From: CAZUWH01 sp964624075
GTDB lineage: Bacteria > Pseudomonadota > Alphaproteobacteria > Rhodospirillales > Rhodospirillaceae
Direction: 5' to 3'
Assembly (NCBI GenBank): GCA_964624075.1
Contig: CAZUWH010000001.1
Coordinates: forward strand, 62,001 to 126,000
DNA: 64,000 nucleotides
The translations under genes and the position numbers were made by a program. Shown here piece by piece: positions 42,900-51,529 of the stretch (position 1 is the first letter of the stretch; every line of letters begins with the position of its first letter). The notes beneath the pieces were generated by a model. The model searched no databases, was not told where the DNA came from, and was given only the letters and a program-made list of their open reading frames with translations.

Positions 42900-45671
42900 T
42901 CATTCCTCCATCGCGGCCTTGCGTCCGGCGGAACGAATGGCACTCTTCTTGCAGGCAGGCGGGGAGGGTGACGGTGGTTCGGCGGGAACGTTTGGGTCGC
43001 CCAGAACTTCGAGAACGCGTCGTCGTATTTGACGTATCTTGGTCTCGTGCATGATCTTCATACCGAAGATGTCCTTGACATAGAAAACGTCAACCACCCG
43101 TTCCCCATAGGTGGCAATTTGTGCCGAGGAGATTTGCAGGCTGAGCGCGGTCAGGGTTGATGTCACATCGAATAGAAATCCGGGCCGGTCACGACCGTTG
43201 ATCTCGACCACGGTGTGGGTTTTCGAGGCGTTGTTGTCGATGATACAGCGAGGTGGAACCTTGAAGACCCGTGTGCGGGACGGGAAGCTTCTGCCGCGTT
43301 TCCTGAATTCCCATTCCGAGCGCATATTTCCTTTCAGAACATTTTCCACGGGGCCCTGGATCCAGAAGGTATCGAGCGCCATGCCGTTGGCAAGCGTAAT
43401 GATCCTGGCATCGACGATGGATTCGCCAGTCAAAGCGATGGCACCGGCCATCTGCGAAAACAAGCCCGGATGGTCGCTGGTATAGATGACAATCTCGGTT
43501 CCCGACCGCAAGGGGTCCTGCCGGCATTCAATGGTTAACGGCCGGTCGCTTTCTTCGGCCAACCGTACCAGACGGGCATGGCGCACGTGCGCCTCGGCCG
43601 GAAAGCCGAGCCAATAGGAAGGATAACCCCGTGCCAGGTGTGCCTCGACCGGTTCCGTCGGCCAGTCGGACAGCGCAGCACGCAGGGCATCTTTTGCCTT
43701 TTCCACGCGGTGGTCGCGCGAAGGCACGGACGGTGCGCCTGCCATGGTTTCACATGCCCGATGGTACAAGTCACGCAACAATGCCCCTTTCCAGCCGTTC
43801 CAGGCTGTCGGCCCCACAGCACGGATATCGCAGCAGGTCAAAAGCAGCAACAACCGCAGCCGTTCCGGAGACTGGACCCTTCTGACGAAATCCTCGACCG
43901 TCTTGGCATCGTCGAGGTCGCGCTTGAAAGCGGTGCGGCTCATGTTGAGATGATTCAGCACGAGCCAGCTCACGGTATCGGTTTCCTCTGGTGTCAGGCC
44001 GAAGCGCGGGCCCAGTTTCCACGCCACTCGTCCCCCCAGTTCGGAGTGATCGCCGCCGCGGCCCTTGGCAATATCGTGCAACAGCACCGCCACGTACAGG
44101 GCCCGCCGGGAGTGAATCTGCTGGACGAGCTGTGTGCTCAGGGGCAGCTCCGCGGCGAGCTGGCCACCTTCGATGTCATGCAGCACGCCAATGGCCCGAA
44201 TGGTGTGCTCATCCGTCGTATAGACGTGATACATATCATATTGCATCTGGGCGACCACCCGACCGAAGTCGGGAATGAAACGGCCAAACAGGCCCGACTC
44301 GTTCATGAGCCGTAACGTCGCCACCGGATTCCTGCGTGTGGTCAGAATGTCCAGGAACAGGCCGTTGGCCTCGGGATTGTCACGGAGCTTCGTGATCGTC
44401 GCGAGTTTCTCGGTGATCAGGCGCAGCGCATTCGGGTGAATGTCAATGTCATGTTTATGGGAGACATGGAACAGCCGGATCAGACGGACCGGCTCGTGCG
44501 CCACGGCCTCAGGAGTCAGGGTCAGCCGCCCGCCTTCCAGGGGAAAGTCTTCGACTGTACGGTGCCGGAAGGTGATGGCTGGAAACGACAGTTTTGGCCT
44601 GCGTTTATGCTGCTCCTCTAGCACCGCGCAAAGAATGCGGGTCAGGTTGCCAACGTCCTTGGCGATCAGGAAGTAATGCTTCATGAACCGTTCGACACCG
44701 CGGGCCCCGGCATGGTCGGTGTACCCCATGCGGTGGCCGATGTTCTGTTGGACGTCAAATGTCAGACGATCCTCGGCTCGGCCTGTCAGATAATGCAGAT
44801 GGCAGCGGACCGTCCACAGGAAGTTCTGTGCCTTGGTGAAACGGATGGCCACATCGGGTGTCAGAACGCCGAGATTGACGAGCTGACCCATATCGGAAAC
44901 ACCATAAAGATAACGCGCAATCCAGAACAGGGTATGCAGATCCCGTAATCCCCCCTTGCTTTCCTTGACATTAGGCTCGAGAACATAACGAGCGTCCCCA
45001 AGTCGCTCGTGGCGGGTATCGCGTTCGGCGAGTTTGGTTTCGACGAATTCGATACCGGAGGTCCGGATGATTTCGTCCTGGAAACGGACCTTGAGCAAAT
45101 TATACAGGGCCTGCTCGCCCCACAACCAACGGGCTTCCAGCATGGCGGTGCGAATGGTGGTATCGGCCTTGGCCTGTCTGATGCATTCCTCCACCGTGCG
45201 GGTGGCATGTCCAACCTTGAGCCCTAGATCCCACAGCATATAGAGGATATATTCGATCATCTGCTCGCAATAGGGTGTTATCTTATAGGGCAGGAGGAAC
45301 AGGAGGTCGAGATCGGAGAAGGGGGAGAGCTCGCCACGACCATAACCACCAACCACCGCAAGACTCAAATGGTCCCCAACGGTCTGTACACCGGCTTCAA
45401 GCGCATATTCGTTGGTGAAGTCGTGAATGATTCGGATCAATTGATCCATAAGGAAACTGTTGGCCTTGACCACATCGGTGCCGGAGGCTCCTTCTTCCTC
45501 GAAGCGACGACGAACCGTCGCCCAACCACCCTGGACCACCACCTCCTTTAGAAACGCCAGCACTCTGGTACGCTGCTTCTGACGCGGCTCTGTGCGGGCG
45601 ATCTCGTCCAGACGGATATTGGCTTTCTTGCGGTCGATGATTTCACGCTGTTTGGGAATGTGCTGCGACAT
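42900..45671 (-). CDS. glnD: Bifunctional [protein-PII] uridylyltransferase / uridylyl-removing enzyme
   Basis: GlnD senses glutamine and adds or removes UMP on PII proteins, controlling nitrogen assimilation. The 923-residue protein has the nucleotidyltransferase motif GGYGRGELSPFSDLDLLFL (108-126, metal-binding Asp120 and Asp122), the HD hydrolase motif LLHDIAKGRGGDHSELG, and two C-terminal ACT domains starting near IVIYTSDHPGLFSQMAGAIA and VVEINGRDRPGFLFDVTSTL. All parts needed for both activities are present. It is divergent from tatA. Confidence 0.97.
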   Translation of the reverse strand: MSQHIPKQREIIDRKKANIRLDEIARTEPRQKQRTRVLAFLKEVVVQGGWATVRRRFEEEGASGTDVVKANSFLMDQLIRIIHDFTNEYALEAGVQTVGDHLSLAVVGGYGRGELSPFSDLDLLFLLPYKITPYCEQMIEYILYMLWDLGLKVGHATRTVEECIRQAKADTTIRTAMLEARWLWGEQALYNLLKVRFQDEIIRTSGIEFVETKLAERDTRHERLGDARYVLEPNVKESKGGLRDLHTLFWIARYLYGVSDMGQLVNLGVLTPDVAIRFTKAQNFLWTVRCHLHYLTGRAEDRLTFDVQQNIGHRMGYTDHAGARGVERFMKHYFLIAKDVGNLTRILCAVLEEQHKRRPKLSFPAITFRHRTVEDFPLEGGRLTLTPEAVAHEPVRLIRLFHVSHKHDIDIHPNALRLITEKLATITKLRDNPEANGLFLDILTTRRNPVATLRLMNESGLFGRFIPDFGRVVAQMQYDMYHVYTTDEHTIRAIGVLHDIEGGQLAAELPLSTQLVQQIHSRRALYVAVLLHDIAKGRGGDHSELGGRVAWKLGPRFGLTPEETDTVSWLVLNHLNMSRTAFKRDLDDAKTVEDFVRRVQSPERLRLLLLLTCCDIRAVGPTAWNGWKGALLRDLYHRACETMAGAPSVPSRDHRVEKAKDALRAALSDWPTEPVEAHLARGYPSYWLGFPAEAHVRHARLVRLAEESDRPLTIECRQDPLRSGTEIVIYTSDHPGLFSQMAGAIALTGESIVDARIITLANGMALDTFWIQGPVENVLKGNMRSEWEFRKRGRSFPSRTRVFKVPPRCIIDNNASKTHTVVEINGRDRPGFLFDVTSTLTALSLQISSAQIATYGERVVDVFYVKDIFGMKIMHETKIRQIRRRVLEVLGDPNVPAEPPSPSPPACKKSAIRSAGRKAAMEE

Positions 45672-46088
45672 GGTCCGGTTCCGGTTCGGGCGGTTATGTC
45701 GTCATGAAAAGACGCGACTGTTTCTTTATCATAAGGACAAAGGTCGGTATAGCAGGGTCAGGGGCGGGGCTCCAGGATGTCCTTCCCTCCCCAGACAGCA
45801 CGGTGAGGACAGAAAGCGCATGCACATTGACCGGACCGGTTCTGGAATACATCTCCGTGCAGGCTATGACGATTCTTTCTTCCACAAAGGTGAACCCATG
45901 TGCATTGGGCATACGGTCAGGAGATCGATTCACGGCATTCGCGGCAGGGGGCTTTCGGAATGGACCATCAACCCGTCGGGAGAATGGGGAGGAAGGAGAA
46001 AAGCGCGTCCAAATCCCAGCTTGGCAGTGTTGCGGGCAGGCAGCGTTTCTGCAATGATCCCTGAGCCGCATATGGGGAGAACACGGAC
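45672..46088. other. glnD-tatA intergenic region, no gene seen
   Basis: A 417-base divergent gap. Open frames exist on both strands but none shows a known family. In most alphaproteobacteria scpA and scpB lie just upstream of tatA; I looked for ScpB-like remnants in the plus-strand frames here and saw none. Confidence 0.55.
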
Positions 46089-46322
46089 ATGGGTTCCTGG
46101 AGCATTGGACATTGGGTTGTCGTTCTGCTGGTCGTCTTGCTGCTGTTCGGTGCCGGCAAAATTCCCCGCCTCATGGGTGACATGGCCAAAGGCGTCAGAG
46201 CCTTCAAGAAGGGCATGAAGGAGGAAGAGGAGCCGGAAACTGCATCGCCGGAGATCCGGGCGCTGGGGGAACGTACATCCCGCACGGCAGAGGTTGGTAA
46301 GGATCGAATCGCCCACGGCTAG
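46089..46322 (+). CDS. tatA: Sec-independent protein translocase TatA
   Basis: TatA forms the transport pore for folded proteins in the twin-arginine pathway. The 77-residue protein has the short N-terminal membrane helix IGHWVVVLLVVLLLFGAGK, the Phe-Gly hinge and the amphipathic helix IPRLMGDMAKGVRAFKKGM, then an acidic tail. It is followed by tatB after 30 bases. Confidence 0.96.
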   Translation: MGSWSIGHWVVVLLVVLLLFGAGKIPRLMGDMAKGVRAFKKGMKEEEEPETASPEIRALGERTSRTAEVGKDRIAHG

Positions 46323-46352
46323 ATCCACTGGGCACTCGGTACGAGCAGAACG

Positions 46353-46763
46353 ATGTTCGACTTTAGCATGTCAGAACTCCTGGTGGTTGCAGTCGTGGCC
46401 CTGGTTGCCATCGGACCGAAGGATTTGCCGCGCGCCCTTCATACGCTGGGACGGTGGGTGGGGAAGGTGCGTACCCTGGCGGGGGAGTTTCATCGCCACA
46501 TGGACGAAATAGTGCGCGAGGCGGAGCTGGAGGAATTCCGCCGCAAGGCCGAGGAATTTCATCGCAAGAATCTGGCGCAGGTATTGGAAAACACTGTCGA
46601 TCCTGATGGTGAAATCCGGCGGGGTCTGGAGCTGCCTCTGGATCATCCTGCGGCTTCTAGCGGGGCGGCAGCCGATCATGGCCCAGGCGAGGACACAGGC
46701 GGGAAGAAGGAAAAAACATCCGCAACGTCTGTGACTTCCAGGGTATCGTTGCCAGTCCCTTGA
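46353..46763 (+). CDS. tatB: Sec-independent protein translocase TatB
   Basis: TatB forms, with TatC, the receptor for twin-arginine signal peptides. The 136-residue protein begins MFDFSMSELLVVAVVALVAI followed by GPKDLPRALHTLGRWVGKVR, the TatB signature, and a long amphipathic/coiled region rich in Glu and Arg. The C-terminal 45 residues are Gly/Ala/Lys-rich and not conserved. Confidence 0.95.
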   Translation: MFDFSMSELLVVAVVALVAIGPKDLPRALHTLGRWVGKVRTLAGEFHRHMDEIVREAELEEFRRKAEEFHRKNLAQVLENTVDPDGEIRRGLELPLDHPAASSGAAADHGPGEDTGGKKEKTSATSVTSRVSLPVP

Positions 46764-46773
46764 ACCCGGGAAA

Positions 46774-47604
46774 GTGACCGTGTCCCCGATCTTCGATGAT
46801 TCCCGAGACAATACCCGCGACGATCCCGAGCAGCACAGGATGCCGCTGGTCGAGCATTTGCTTGAGTTGCGGCAGCGATTGTTGATAACGGCGGCGGCCT
46901 TTCTGATTGCCTTCCTAGGCTGTTTCTATCTGGCCGAGGGTGTTTATGGTTTCCTGGTTCGTCCCCTCGCCGCCGCCATGGAGGCCCGGGGTGGCAGCCA
47001 GCGAATGATCTATACTGCTGTCACGGAAGCGTTTTTCACCTATCTAAAAGTGGCGGCTTTTGCGGCGTTCGTGGTTACCTCTCCAGTCTTCGCAACCCAG
47101 TTGTGGCTGTTCATCGCGCCCGGCCTGTATCGCCATGAAAAGAAGGCGTTGTTACCGTTCCTGATCGCGACACCGATTTTGTTCCTGATGGGGGCTGGTC
47201 TTGTGTACATGTTCGTCATGCCTCTGGCCTGGCACTATCTGCTTGGTTTCCAAAGCACTGCTACCGAGACGATACTGCCCATAGAGCTTGAGGCTAGGGT
47301 TTCGGAATACCTTGATGTGGTCATGGCCCTGATGCTGGCTTTCGGCATCTGCTTCGAGCTGCCGGTCGCCTTGACTCTGATGGCCAAGGTAGGCCTTGTC
47401 AGTGCGAAAGGGCTGGCCGACAAGCGCCGCTTCGCCATCGTCGGCGTGTTCGTGGTTGCCGCCATTCTGACTCCGCCCGACGTGATCAGCCAGATTGGTC
47501 TTGCCCTGCCTCTGATCGGCCTTTACGAGCTGTCGATTCTTGCCTGTCGCTGGGTCGAAAAGCAAAGGGCAAAAGCCGAACAGGAGGCGATAGGAGGTGG
47601 TTGA
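46774..47604 (+). CDS. tatC: Sec-independent protein translocase TatC
   Basis: TatC is the six-helix receptor for twin-arginine signal peptides. The 276-residue protein has MPLVEHLLELRQRLL at the start of the family domain, the periplasmic loop and FVVTSPVFATQLWLFIAPGLY, and the late helices ending LPLIGLYELSILACRWVEK. The start is GTG 46774, 11 bases after tatB; other GTG codons nearby (46780) would work as well. Confidence 0.95.
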   Translation: MTVSPIFDDSRDNTRDDPEQHRMPLVEHLLELRQRLLITAAAFLIAFLGCFYLAEGVYGFLVRPLAAAMEARGGSQRMIYTAVTEAFFTYLKVAAFAAFVVTSPVFATQLWLFIAPGLYRHEKKALLPFLIATPILFLMGAGLVYMFVMPLAWHYLLGFQSTATETILPIELEARVSEYLDVVMALMLAFGICFELPVALTLMAKVGLVSAKGLADKRRFAIVGVFVVAAILTPPDVISQIGLALPLIGLYELSILACRWVEKQRAKAEQEAIGGG

Positions 47605-47673
47605 TGGGGGGATAATGATGGGGCGCACTGGTCACTGGCAAGGCTTCTTCATTACAAGATGGTATCATTGCGC

Positions 47674-48960
47674 ATGTTTGATATGAGATGGATACGGGAC
47701 AATCCGGATGTCTTCGATTACGGACTCGTGCGACGTGGCTTGGCACACCTGGCCGAACAGGTGCTGGCGCTGGACATGGCGCGTCGCGAGGCTCAGACGC
47801 GTGCCCAGGATCTCCAGAGCCGGCGCAACAGGCTGGCAAAGGAAATCGGCGCAGCCCGCAGCCGGGGGGAGGACGTGTCCGCCCTCCTGGCCCAGGGCAT
47901 GGCGGACAAGGACGCGCAAAGAGAGGTGGAGGCGCAGGTCGCCCGGCTGACCGACAAACTGGAAGGGCCGCAGGGGCTTCTGATGGCCCTGCCCAATCTG
48001 CCCGCCGGTGATGTTCCCGATGGCCAAGACGAATCGGCCAATGTCGAGCTGCGCCGGGTGGGGACGCTTCCTGTCTTCTCCTTTCCGCCCAGGGAGCACG
48101 ATGCCATCGGCACTGCCCTGGACCTGATGGATTTCGAACGTGCGGGCCGACTGTCTGGCGCCCGTTTTGTGGTTCTGAAAGGTGCGCTGGCCCGGCTGGA
48201 ACGCGCCCTGGCCGCATTCATGCTTGATCTGCACACGACCGAATTCGGCTATGTCGAGGTCAACCCGCCTGCCCTGGTTCGCGCAGAGGCATTGTTCGGT
48301 ACTGGTCAGCTCCCCAGGTTTGCCGCCGATCTGTTCCATACCGACGGCGACCATTGGCTGATCCCGACTGCCGAGGTTCCACTGACCAATCTAGTCGCAG
48401 GCGAAATTCTGGATGAGGCCGCGTTGCCGCTGCGCCATGTGGCCATGACCTGGTGCTTCCGTGCCGAGGCCGGGGCGGCCGGCAAGGACACCCGTGGCAT
48501 GATCCGTCAGCACCAGTTCACCAAGGTCGAATTGGTCAGCATCGTCCATCCCGACCAGTCGGACGCGGAACATCAGCGCATGACCGCCTGTGCCGAGGAG
48601 GTCCTGAAACGGCTTGAACTGCCCTATCGGGTGATTGCGCTCTGCAGCGGCGACATGGGCTTTGCCGCTCGCCGGACGCACGACATCGAGGTCTGGCTGC
48701 CGGGGCAGGGACGCTATCGGGAGATTTCAAGCTGCTCCGACTGTGGTGATTTCCAGGCCCGGCGCATGAAAGCCCGTTTCCGCCCGGCCGGTGCAAAGGG
48801 CACACGTTTCGTGCATACCTTGAACGGTTCTGGTCTGGCCGTGGGACGCACGTTGGTTGCAGTGCTGGAGAATTGTCAGGAAGCCGATGGAACGGTCGTC
48901 GTGCCGCCGGTCTTGCGGCCTTACATGAACGGACTTGAGGTCATCGGTTCCCATGCATGA
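47674..48960 (+). CDS. serS: Seryl-tRNA synthetase
   Basis: SerS charges tRNA-Ser (and tRNA-Sec). The 428-residue class II synthetase starts MFDMRWIRDNPDVFDYGLVR, has the N-terminal coiled-coil arm, motif 2 in CFRAEAGAAGKDTRGMIRQHQF and motif 3 in GSGLAVGRTLVAVLEN. ATG 47659 is an alternative start; 47674 fits the family better. It lies in the conserved tatC-serS-surE-pcm order. Confidence 0.96.
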   Translation: MFDMRWIRDNPDVFDYGLVRRGLAHLAEQVLALDMARREAQTRAQDLQSRRNRLAKEIGAARSRGEDVSALLAQGMADKDAQREVEAQVARLTDKLEGPQGLLMALPNLPAGDVPDGQDESANVELRRVGTLPVFSFPPREHDAIGTALDLMDFERAGRLSGARFVVLKGALARLERALAAFMLDLHTTEFGYVEVNPPALVRAEALFGTGQLPRFAADLFHTDGDHWLIPTAEVPLTNLVAGEILDEAALPLRHVAMTWCFRAEAGAAGKDTRGMIRQHQFTKVELVSIVHPDQSDAEHQRMTACAEEVLKRLELPYRVIALCSGDMGFAARRTHDIEVWLPGQGRYREISSCSDCGDFQARRMKARFRPAGAKGTRFVHTLNGSGLAVGRTLVAVLENCQEADGTVVVPPVLRPYMNGLEVIGSHA

Positions 48961-49735
48961 CCCCATCGCCGATCTTGGCCGGACGCGGATTCTTCTCTGC
49001 AATGATGACGGCATAAACGCATTCGGTCTGCATCTTCTGGAAGAAATTGTCCGCACCATCACCGATGATGTCTGGGTAGTGGCACCGGAAACCGAACAAA
49101 GTGGCGTCAGTCATGCGCTGACTCTGCACCGGCCCTTGCGTCTGCGTGCAACTGATGAGCGACACTATACCGTGGATGGCACACCGGGTGACTGCGTTCT
49201 GCTGGCCGTCAACAGGCTTTTGCGGGACCACAAGCCTGATCTGGTACTGGCTGGCATCAACCGCGGCGGCAATCTAGGGGAGGACATCCATTATTCGGGT
49301 ACTGTGGCTGCTGCCATGGAAGGCACGCTGCTGGGGGTGCGCGCGCTGGCCCTCTCGCAGGCGTTTACCCTGCCGCGATCCGTGCACTGGGCCACGGCCG
49401 AGCGGTTCGTGCCTGATATCATTCGCAGGGTGGCCAGCATAGCATGGGACCGGAACGTGCTGATCAATGCCAACTTTCCCGATGTCGATCCCAACGTAGT
49501 CTGCGGGGTGGAGGTGGTTCGCCAAGGCAAGCGCAAGATTGGCGACCATCTAGAGGAGCGGGTGGATCCACGCGGACGTTCCTATATCTGGATCGGCAGC
49601 CAGCGCAGCGAAGATCGCAACATACCGGGCACCGATCTTGAAGCCATTCATCGGGGAGCGATCACGATTACGCCGTTATTCGTTGACCTGACCCATGTTC
49701 CGACCATGACGGCATTGCGGAATGTTTTCCCGTGA
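48953..49735 (+). CDS. surE: 5'-nucleotidase SurE
   Basis: SurE is a metal-dependent nucleoside monophosphate phosphatase linked to stationary-phase survival. The 260-residue protein has the metal site NDDG at residues 17-20, SGVSHALTL, GTPGDCV and GINRGGNLGEDIHYSGTVAA. ATG 48953 overlaps the end of serS by 8 bases. The next gene, pcm, overlaps by four bases. Confidence 0.96.
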   Translation: MHDPIADLGRTRILLCNDDGINAFGLHLLEEIVRTITDDVWVVAPETEQSGVSHALTLHRPLRLRATDERHYTVDGTPGDCVLLAVNRLLRDHKPDLVLAGINRGGNLGEDIHYSGTVAAAMEGTLLGVRALALSQAFTLPRSVHWATAERFVPDIIRRVASIAWDRNVLINANFPDVDPNVVCGVEVVRQGKRKIGDHLEERVDPRGRSYIWIGSQRSEDRNIPGTDLEAIHRGAITITPLFVDLTHVPTMTALRNVFP

Positions 49736-50400
49736 GCATGGAACAGCGCAAGATTCGGTTGATCATGGAATTGCGCCAGGCCGGTATCGTCGATACACGG
49801 GTTCTGAATGCCATCGAGCGTGTTCCCCGTGAAGTGTTCGTCCCGGCGCCTTTCCAGGATCAGGCCTACATGAATCGGGCTTTGCCCATCGGTCATGGAC
49901 AGACCATAAGTCAGCCCCTGGTTGTCGCCGCCATGACCCAGGCCTTGAAAGTAGGCGAGCGGATGAAAGTGCTGGAGATTGGCACCGGTTCTGGGTATCA
50001 GGCCGCCGTGCTGGCCCGTCTGTGCCGACGGGTCTATACCATCGAGCGGTATCGGCTTCTGCATCTGGAGGCAGTGACCCGTTTTGAACACCTGCGGCTG
50101 CATAACATCACCGCTCGGGTCAGTGATGGCACCAAGGGATGGTCGGAGCAGGCGCTGTTCGATCGCATCCTGATTACCGCTGCTGCGGCTGAGGAAATGC
50201 CCGAACGCATGATAGAACAGCTTGTAGTAGAAGGTATGATGGTATTGCCCTTTAAGAGCGAAGGCCGTGGGGAGCGTCTTGTCCGTGTCGTTCGGATCGA
50301 TGCAGAAGATTATGACGTTGAGGAACTGAATCCGGTCAAGTTCGTGCCGCTGGTCTCCGGTGCCTTGCCTGACGACGGCAGGCGGGCAGCCCGTGGCTGA
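49732..50400 (+). CDS. pcm: Protein-L-isoaspartate O-methyltransferase
   Basis: Pcm methylates isoaspartyl residues in damaged proteins to start their repair. The 222-residue protein shows FVPAPFQDQAYMNRALPIGHGQTIS, where the order Pro-(Ile/Leu)-Gly-x-Gly-Gln-Thr-Ile-Ser-Gln is diagnostic, and the cofactor loop VLEIGTGSGYQAAVLA. The start is GTG 49732, overlapping the surE stop as GTGA. A GC-rich inverted repeat follows the gene at 50405-50435. Confidence 0.95.
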   Translation: MSMEQRKIRLIMELRQAGIVDTRVLNAIERVPREVFVPAPFQDQAYMNRALPIGHGQTISQPLVVAAMTQALKVGERMKVLEIGTGSGYQAAVLARLCRRVYTIERYRLLHLEAVTRFEHLRLHNITARVSDGTKGWSEQALFDRILITAAAAEEMPERMIEQLVVEGMMVLPFKSEGRGERLVRVVRIDAEDYDVEELNPVKFVPLVSGALPDDGRRAARG

Positions 50401-50601
50401 TTGGAACCCCCTCCCATCCGGGGAGGAGGAGGTGACGTAATAGGAATCTGCACCTTCACCCGATCGCCCTGCCCATGCCCTCTTTGAAGCTGGCCATTCG
50501 TCCCGAAACGGGGTATGCCTTCCTTCGTCCGATTGGCCTGGTGACAGGGCAAGGCAGGAGTGGTAATAGTAGTGCGCAAGGGGCGGGCAAGGCAGGACGA
50601 T

Positions 50602-51072
50602 ATGACGGGACGAATCGATTATCGGCTTCAGGAACTCGGGTTGCGGTTGCCCGCAGTGGCAACGACTGCGGGCGATTATATGCCATGGCAGCGGACGGGG
50701 AACCTGGTTGTCATTTCCGGTCAACTGCCGTTCGGCGAGGGAGGCATCATACGTCATAAAGGCTGTATCGGTGCTGATCTATCCCTTGAGGAGGGGTATG
50801 CCGCGGCTAGACTGTGCGGCCTCAACCTCATCGCCCATCTACAGATGGCCTGCGATGGCGACCTGGACCGGGTGCAACAGGTCGTCCGGCTTGGGGGATT
50901 TGTCGCCTGTGGCGCCGATTTCACGGACCAGCCCAAGGTTATCAATGGCGCTTCCGATGTGATGGTCGCCGTATTTGGCGAGGCTGGACGCCATGCCCGC
51001 GCCGCGGTGGGCGTTTCAGCCCTGCCGCTGGGAGCCGCGGTCGAGGTCGAGGGTCTGTTCGCAGTCATCTGA
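50602..51072 (+). CDS. RidA (YjgF/YER057c) family protein
   Basis: RidA proteins hydrolyse reactive enamine/imine intermediates of amino acid metabolism. This 156-residue protein is the longer bacterial form, starting TGRIDYRLQELGLRLP, with VVISGQLPFGEG, LDRVQQVVRLGGFV and GRHARAAVGVSALPLGAAVE in family order. The usual catalytic arginine region (RAAVG) is present, but the precise activity of this subfamily is not known. ATG 50602 fits the family N-terminus; an upstream open frame to 50560 does not. It is about 200 bases after pcm and 31 bases before the DUF420 gene. Confidence 0.85.
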   Translation: MTGRIDYRLQELGLRLPAVATTAGDYMPWQRTGNLVVISGQLPFGEGGIIRHKGCIGADLSLEEGYAAARLCGLNLIAHLQMACDGDLDRVQQVVRLGGFVACGADFTDQPKVINGASDVMVAVFGEAGRHARAAVGVSALPLGAAVEVEGLFAVI

Positions 51073-51103
51073 ACGAGGCTGGACCCAATGGAAGCAGGAT
51101 TGC

Positions 51104-51529
51104 ATGATGCAGACCTCTTTGTTCCTCCCCCATTTCAATGCCATTCTTAATGGGGTGACGGCTGCTCTGCTTCTGACTGGTTTCGTTCTCATCCGTCAGG
51201 GCCGACGCCACGGGCATCGCCTGGTCATGCTCGCAGCCATCGTCGTCTCGATCCTCTTTCTCGCTAGTTATCTGGTCTACCATTTCACGGCACCGATCCT
51301 GGTCTTTCCAGCCGAGGGCTGGGTCCGGCCCGTCTATTACACCATCATGATCACGCATATCATTCTGGCCATGGGCGTGACACCCCTGGTCGCCATGACG
51401 GCAGGGCGCGCCTTGCGCGGCCGTTTCGACCGGCACCGTGCCCTGGCGCGGTGGACTCTGCCAGTCTGGTTGTATGTGTCGGTTACAGGTCTTGTCATCT
51501 ATGGGATGCTCTATCATGTTTATGCATGA
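51104..51529 (+). CDS. DUF420 membrane protein
   Basis: A 141-residue protein with four hydrophobic helices: FNAILNGVTAALLLTGFVLI, LVMLAAIVVSILFLASYLVY, TIMITHIILAMGVTPLVAM and LPVWLYVSVTGLVIYGMLYH. The YLVYHFTAP and ITHIILA histidines and the LYVSVTG-VIYGMLY ending are typical of DUF420. Such proteins are usually encoded beside heme-copper oxidase genes and may help assembly or act as an accessory subunit. ATG 51104 follows aggattgc; ATG 51107 is equivalent. The stop overlaps the oxidase gene start as ATGA. Confidence 0.88.
   Translation: MMQTSLFLPHFNAILNGVTAALLLTGFVLIRQGRRHGHRLVMLAAIVVSILFLASYLVYHFTAPILVFPAEGWVRPVYYTIMITHIILAMGVTPLVAMTAGRALRGRFDRHRALARWTLPVWLYVSVTGLVIYGMLYHVYA

Noticed and set aside
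45672..46088. Possible scpB remnant upstream of tatA
   Set aside because: Plus-strand translations were read for ScpB-like helix patterns and none was found; this remains an absence, not a remnant.
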